Assembly: GCA_008933995.1 (NCBI GenBank) | Contig: WARS01000046.1 | Location: forward strand, 310,001 to 374,000 | Length of the DNA stretch: 64,000 nt | From: Datnioides undecimradiatus | Taxonomy: Eukaryota; Chordata; Actinopteri; Lobotiformes; Datnioididae | Direction: 5' to 3' | In this document: positions 57,575-64,000 of the stretch, one piece after another | How positions within the stretch are numbered: the stretch's first letter is position 1 | Layout: the number at the start of each line of letters is the position of its first letter | Notes under the pieces: model-generated | Database searches by the model: none | Seen by the model: the letters and a program-made list of their open reading frames with translations, nothing else | Told to the model about the DNA's origin: nothing | Translations under genes and position numbers: made by a program

Positions 57575-57785
57575 CATCAGTGGTTCCCAACCTGGGGGAT
57601 CTGAGAGGTCTGGAGATGATTAATGGGACGCTAACAAAGAAAAATATTGTCCTGCCTCCTTTTTTCCTGACTGCTCTCTCATCTTTGATCACATCTTGTG
57701 GAATACTGCAAAGTTTTATGTCTTCAAGCCTCCAACAGTTTCTCAAATGAAACAGTCTGAGAGGAGAAACTCTGTCTGCTCATAA
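57575..57785 (+). repeat. hAT-like dispersed repeat (cagtggttcccaacctgg type)
   Basis: Begins catcagtggttcccaacctg and gggg. This is the well-known terminal wording of vertebrate hAT-derived non-autonomous elements. A weaker version, gcagttcccaacctgaggct, occurs near 48663. Confidence 0.6.
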
Positions 57786-58139
57786 CTCACAGATATATTT
57801 AACTTGTGAGGTGGGGGTAACTAACAGGCAATGCTTCATATTCATCATTTCATTTTAATTCAGATGGGAGCTGCAAATAGCCACACAAGAGCAGCAGCAG
57901 CCCACCCTCTCCCTCTCTCTGCCTCTCTCTGGTGCTGCTGTCATCCTCTGCATCATGGCCGCTGTCCTGTTTTCATAGAAAACAATGGAGACGATGACGA
58001 CAACTGCTCGCTGTCTGACGGGAACCCTTTGTCTTGTTACACTGAACAGAAATGAATGAATAAAACCAAGAAAAGCAACTGACAGAAAATAGCACTGTTT
58101 GCATTAAAAGGCAGGCTGCTAAAGACTAAAGTACATACA

Positions 58140-58385
58140 GACAGGGTGACAAATTAAACGAAAAACCAACATACAGTGATTTAGTAAGGTGTTGGGCCAC
58201 CGTGGCAACCACAACAGCTTCAATGCTCCTTGGCATGTCAGCTTTAATGGAGTAAAGACCATTATACCAAAACATATTCCCTCATTTGATGTTCTGAATC
58301 ATGATATCAGTGGAGAGCACCACAACAGATGTAGGTCCCATTACACTTCAGTTGAGTTAAGATCTGGGGCCACATTACAGAAACC
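58140..58385 (+). repeat. dispersed teleost repeat (ggtgttgggccacc type)
   Basis: Reads acagggtgacaaattaaacg, then aaggtgttgggccaccgtgg, acaacagcttcaatgctcct and tggcatg, later gttgagttaagatctgggg. I recognise these words in this order from a widespread fish repeat family; the class is not certain. Confidence 0.65.
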
Positions 58386-61300
58386 TCCTGACTTCCTTAC
58401 AGACTGTTTGGTAACCATGGTGATTACGGTTAGGACCTGATTTACAGGTGAACAGCTTGTACGCACATCTTCCTATCCAGACTTAATATCTCAAAACTTC
58501 TTCTTCTCCCTAAACTCTCCAGACTTTAGGATAAAGCTGTCTGAACTTTAAGTTTTCCACCATGAGCCAACTTGTTTAGGCCATATGTCTACACTTACAT
58601 TGCTTTGCATTGCTATCGCTCCCCACTGTCTTCATCTTATCTCTGGAGTTAGCGTTGTTGTAAATTTCCCAGAAGAACATCTTTCTTTACAGATGTTATC
58701 AGCACCTCTGACTCCTCTCTTGTTTTGCTCAATTATGTTTATGTTTCAATGCGTAAACCCAACGGTTATGAAGTTGTGGAGCTCAGAGAGATTAGAAATG
58801 GGGCGTTGGTTGCCAGGCAACAGACATAAAAGTTGATAAGCGATGTATTGTATTTAAGATTTTCAAACCTGAGATAAGACAGCTTGGAGCAAAATATGAT
58901 ACAATTCCCAAAGTTAGTTCAAAGTTGCCTCTGTTATACAAAATTGGAAACATCTTGTCTTAGCTCCTCCTATCTTCGTTCAAAACTAAAGACAGGAAGT
59001 GTCTCCAGTGAGCAAACGCCACACCAATGACTCAGATCGTATTAATACTCTATTAATTAATTAATAATCAGACCATTGATTGACCCTGCTGGCCCCATGA
59101 ATGGCCCATGAGGTCTGAACGAGACCACTACCATCAGGGGAGGAATGTGTCACTGCAGGATAAAGGTAAGTTTGTACTGACTCTGCAACCCCACTGTAAT
59201 ATCCATCTCTTAGCAGTTGACAATCTGTTGCTGACAGTTTAATCACATCCTGCACTGATGTTCTCACCTGAGGACGAGCTGCTCCTCAGTATAATGCACC
59301 AGCATCATGGTGATCAAATGTGCACATTTGACCACGATTTCCAGCTTCTTACCGATGTCTTTCCCATAGATCTAAATGAAAATGTCACTTTAGTCACTTC
59401 CCATTTAAACACAGGGCAGTTAAGCTTTGTGACTGAAGCTGCTGCCATCTGTGCCCCGGCAATGAACCCATTTAAAAGCCACTCAGATCTTTTCCTCTCG
59501 TCATCTTGACACAAAATCAGAGTCAACTTGGCCTGCTCGGCATTTTCATACAGGCCACACTGCTTAATTGCGCCTGCGTGGAAGCATCTGCGTTCGTTAT
59601 GTTTTCATTTATTCAGGCTTTTCCTTTCATTTGTCACCAGCCTGAGGTTTGGTGCGACTTGTACTTACAAAGCTGAAGACTCACAAACTCAGCCGCGTGT
59701 TCCTCAACACGTGAAGAGTCTTTGTCCACCTTCACCTTGTTGTTTGTCTCGTTTGACAGTCGATGATTCGTTTGACCCGCGCATTTATCCGACACAACCA
59801 ACCAACTCGTTAATTTTGCCATAATGGGCTGTTTATTTCAATTAGCTTTGAAAACCTCATTATCGTTGTGGGAGCTGAGTCGACCTCAGAAGGGGATACG
59901 GTTTAGAGATGATGACTATAATGGCAACCTTTACAGTACAGTATAATGATCTGTTGTGCTGTTCATCTTGATTATAGACTTTTCAATCTGACAGCAAGCA
60001 ATTTGAAACAGATAATTGGTGGTAATTAGGCTGATTAGGCAGCGATGAGGCCTGAAGATGTCTGCAAACCTTTTTCTTTTATCAACTCTGTGCCGTTATC
60101 TTTATTAGCTTTTATCTCGCAGACGTTCATTCTGAACTCATTTGTAAGTGTCACCGATTCCTTGATTATACTCGCAACTATTTTCAGCCTTTTATTTTAT
60201 CTCTGGGCTGATTTTGATCTTCAGCTCTACACTGGCTGCAGGAGTTTGCTGCCTCTTCTCTTATCAGGATCTTATCTTAATTTTTTATCTTACGTTTCCC
60301 GGTTTGGGTTTTGGCTACTGTGGCCGCTGCGTCTTTGTTTCCAGCCTCTGTAATGCTTTTGTTTGCAGATTCTCTGCAGCAGCCCAATTTTAGCGGATGG
60401 AGATGTCATACTTTGATCATTGTGTATGCACACACTGCGGTATAGGAACGGCTCTGTGCTTAAGGGAATTTGGCATTAGCATTTCCATTTGCCATGGTCA
60501 ATATTTTCCACAATGGAGCCTATTGTTCTCTGTGTGCATGTGAATCGGACGACATCGGGGGATTTGGAGCGCAATGATACAGACTGTCGTACAAGGTGTA
60601 TTGATAAGTATGTACAAAAGGTTATTGGCATCTCTAATAACGGCACCATCAGAACTCTGCATTTCATTTTACTGCATCTTTTTAATGAGGGCTCAAACTT
60701 AGGATTATTTATTGATCCCAAAACTGCAGTAAGAGGTGCTGGAAACTCTCCTTGTCCTCTTTGTTCTGTTCTGTCTCTCACAGCGCTCTCTCTGCTGGGC
60801 CTTTCTTTAATTTAAAGCGTGGCCTGGTCTTGTTTGGAATGCATGCTACAGGCTTTCCCTGAGTCCCTCTGCCCAAACCCTGCTGCTATCAACTCTGCTG
60901 CCTGTCAGACAGTCTGAGAGAGACGGCGGAGAGACGCCGAGAATTATAATTCCCGTTCACACTCCTCATTGCATAGACACAAAGCCCTGCACAGACCCCA
61001 GTTCAACTTCTCCCCTCATTGCATCCGTTTCTCGGATTTGTGGAGCAAAATCAAGAGTTGGCTTCCTAATCCCCCGTAAGTCCAATAATATCCAGGGTCT
61101 ACTGGTACATGAAGTTGCCTCCTGGCAACAAACAACGGATCGACTCATTGTGGAAATGACTGTGGCTTGGATAAGTCCTAAGTCTCTGCATTATCAAGAA
61201 AATTGGCCTTGAAAATTGACTTTGCCAAAGCCCTTAAAGCAAACCGTATAGTCTGAAAATTACTTCCGAAATCAATGGGCAGTGAGTTTAATTTCATACC

Positions 61301-63469
61301 AGTATGGCTGCAGTAATTGAGAGTTCAGCCATAACCTCGACACAACAAGACACCAAGCCTCATTAGGCCGTGTGTCTCCAAAGTACTGGAGAATGTGTAA
61401 CTCTGTGATTTAATTAACATTCAGTTTTCTAATAAAATACTAAATGATGCTGCTCCTCTGCAGACTCTGATCAGCCGAAGCCGACAGGAATGTTTGATTC
61501 CAGTGAGATGAGGTCCGAAAACTGATGAGGAGCAGGCTGTAAACAAACATCTGGACCCAAAAAAAAAATGGAGCTACAGAGATCAAACACAGTCCTTCCC
61601 ACTGAAGTGGAGAATCATGAACAAATACCGGTGAAACAATCGTTCTGCGGCAGCGCAGCAGTGAAGTCAACAAGTCAACACAGCGAGTCCCAGAACTGTG
61701 GACTGGATTTAGTTTGTGGCGTGACCGTTTCCGTGCTGGTGACTCCTAACGTTTCGATTCGTCAAGAAGTTCAGAGATGGGACGTTTGACTTCATCAGGT
61801 GTACGCATAAATATTGTGACAACACAAAAACAAGTCACGGCTCTACTGTATCTGCACTGTTTAGTGGTCTATCAACTGTCACAGGTATTATAACTAATCT
61901 GAATTAATCCTCTTTAACACTAAGCTGCCGTTCAGACGTCCAGCGACCGGAGACTTTGAGTGAGGGGGCGTCACTGTTTTTACTGCTTCATCACTGACTT
62001 TCATTTTCTCCTTGACGCACAGTATTCAACGTGTTATTCAGCTTGTACTACGGAAACATTAAGAGGCCTTTAAAAGCTCAACTGGTTGATCATTGGTTTG
62101 ACTACACTGATCAGTTTCACCTCCTAAAACTACTCAGAAGTTCATGTTATATTCAGTTTTAGTCTACGTTACGTTACCTGTCTGCTTTACAACATTCACA
62201 TTTTCTCTTTTTCCTGTCACTCAGTTCAGCGCTTTAATGGACAAAGCTGTCGGACCTCTAATCTTTCACAAACTGGTGCAGCATAATCTGATTTTACGCA
62301 TACAGTTTTGGGCCATTTGTCTCTTACTAACAGATGAAAACAGTTACATTAGGCTGAAGGGACCCTGTCGAAGTGGAGTAAAGTATGGCTTCATGAGGAA
62401 AAACGTGGTGGCCATTAAAGCCTAATAACCCACTAACACACCTGAACTGAGCCTCTGAATGAAGTTTCCCACTAATGTTTTAATATGAATAAATTCAGCC
62501 TGATGAAACTCAACAGCTCCACCTGCGTCATAATGACAGGAGGACACTGTCTTTTCGTTTCAGCCACAGCAGATAAAAATTAAATGTCATCCATTAGTGA
62601 CACAGCAACTGAACTGCAGCACAATGAAGAAGAAATACCATTAAGATCTGCTGAATGGGCCGGGGATAAAACATCACTCTGAGGGAAATAAAGGGATTTT
62701 TAACTAAAACTTCTCCCCAAAATGTGAATATTATGAGCCTAAAAACCGAAGTATACGTATATGACATTATATCACGTTAGTCAAGCTGCAAAATCAGACA
62801 AATAAGAACTTTCTCCACATCATCCCCTTATTTTTACAATTTTATGCAGAGAAAAGCACAAAAGCATTTGTACATTGATATTTTTTAATACCGTGTGTTT
62901 TAAACTATATCTCAAACACTGTACATTTGATATTAACACAACTACAATCATCAGTTCAACCCAAAGCTATAATCTGTTATAAATAAATAATAATGTTAAT
63001 GTTATAGTAAAGAACGCAGGTTACGTTATAAGTAAAGGGACTGGGAGTAAAAGTAAACTGTAATTTCAAAATAAAGGTTTCAATTTCACAATAAGAGTCT
63101 GTGGACGTGTTTTTAATGCTGTTTCACCGAGGGCACTTTGACATTTCACTGCATTTAATTGCATCTTTGTGTTTTTGTAACAAAATATGAATATAAATAA
63201 ATAAAATAACAAGGTGTGAGAGTTTTACCGAGGCCACCATCTAAGTTTAAGGTTAAATAAAACTAAACACAAAGTAAAACTTGGTTAAACTGTGACTATC
63301 ATTACTTTTGCAGCGTTTTGGTCATAAACAAACAACTAACTACATAAAAATGGAAGAACTCATCTGAAAAGGAACGTGAATGTCTGCACTAAATATCACG
63401 ACAAAGTGCGCAAATGTTGAGATATTTCCCTCAAAATAACAGATGTTCAGGTGATGGCGGCGCTAAAGG

Positions 63470-63600
63470 AGCAGTCAAAGGCTCAGCGAGGTCAACAGGG
63501 TTCATTATCCAGGGACCATGAGACGTTCATCCAGTAGTAGCTGAGGTATTTCAGTCTGGACTTCAGCGGTGAACTGACTGAGCCATTCCTTCAGCCCTGC
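63470..63600 (-). repeat. dispersed teleost repeat (ccccagaggatgaatcc type), inverted fragment
   Basis: Contains ggttcattatccagggacca, tgagacgttcatccagtagt and agctgaggtatttcagtctg. In reverse complement these correspond to the end of the repeat family seen at 41665-42045. Confidence 0.55.
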
Positions 63601-64000
63601 TGCTATCGAAGCTAAAACGACACTTTGCTTATTTCAGATAAAAGTTGACATGAAGACAATCCGTAGCATGAAAAAACCTGCAGAACATCATGTGGCTGAA
63701 CAAATGTTACAGTAGCAGGAGCAGCAGGGTTTTGATTCGTTGTCATGTCTGGGGACAAAGTTGCGATCATCCCTGACATTCCCCCCGGTGGTCTCCGAGC
63801 CTCCACGTCTCAGCCCAGTGGAGGAGGGAAATGAAAAGGTGAAGAGGTAAGACGCCACACAGAGCAGCGGCTCACACACTCACAGAGCGGGGCTCAACTA
63901 GTTATTGGATTTCTGGAGTGTAATTACGATATCTATACTTTGGTTTTGTGATAGGATGAGTCGATTGATCGTTTGTGATTAAAAATAAAAAGAGATTTGA

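Larger units (their letters stand above)
53661..64000. other. gene-free, repeat-bearing DNA downstream of tbc1d32
   Basis: I looked for exons of the expected neighbour in mammals (MAN1A1, which lies beyond a long gap downstream of TBC1D32) and saw none. Open frames here are short and do not resemble proteins I know. Recognisable content: an AAAAGTATATATTT tandem repeat (about 56054-56095) and dispersed repeats at 56108-56405, 57575-57785, 58140-58385 and 63470-63600. attaattaattaataa words occur near 54485 and 59050. Confidence 0.65.

Noticed and set aside
60716..60760. tttattgatcccaaaactgc as a LINE 3' tail
   Set aside because: The resemblance to the common tail stops after about 15 bases and there is no A-rich end; too little to call.
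53661..64000. Exons of a downstream neighbour such as man1a1
   Set aside because: No stretch resembles its conserved catalytic domain or N-terminal membrane anchor; the frames are short and unrelated.
1..64000. tRNA, rRNA, U-type snRNA or CRISPR array
   Set aside because: I saw no GGTTCGAATCC-type B box with a matching A box, no snRNA signature and no regularly spaced direct repeats. The tandem repeats present are microsatellites or old duplications.

Overview
This is vertebrate nuclear DNA, almost certainly from a teleost fish. The coding signal is a series of short exons with GT/AG borders inside long non-coding introns. The non-coding sequence is full of microsatellites and of dispersed repeats whose wording I recognise from spiny-rayed fish genomes. 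There are no operons, bacterial gene signals, CRISPR arrays or tRNA genes that I can see.

One protein-coding gene can be supported: the 3' third of tbc1d32 (broad-minded, Bromi) on the + strand. Eleven exons between 10922 and 50978 join in one unbroken frame: a partial codon, 440 residues and a TAG stop. The splice phases agree at all ten junctions. The gene starts upstream of this window. The product is a cilium protein that works with the CDK20/CCRK kinase in axoneme assembly and Hedgehog signalling. The exons here carry the C-terminal TBC-like part of the protein.

Layout: 1-10921 is non-coding (most likely the tail of an upstream intron) with a decayed LINE reverse transcriptase piece, a piggyBac-like short element and a local tandem duplication. 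10922-17050 holds five exon/intron steps, including an 80-bp intron. 17051-29587 holds one small exon (20266-20349) between two repeat-bearing introns. 29588-37058 holds four exons, one with a tandem NAGNAG acceptor. 37059-50858 is two large introns around a 189-bp exon. The last coding exon ends at 50978. From there to 64000 I see a probable 3' UTR and then gene-free, repeat-rich DNA.

I did not find a new biological system here. The observations most worth a second look are small: a two-copy piggyBac-like element with a short shared reading frame and a copy-specific perfect hairpin, one copy lying just after a splice donor; a NAGNAG acceptor; one weak donor; a possible alternative C-terminus; and a (CA)n/(TG)n inverted pair. 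Repeat family calls rest on recalled sequence wording, not on a database search.
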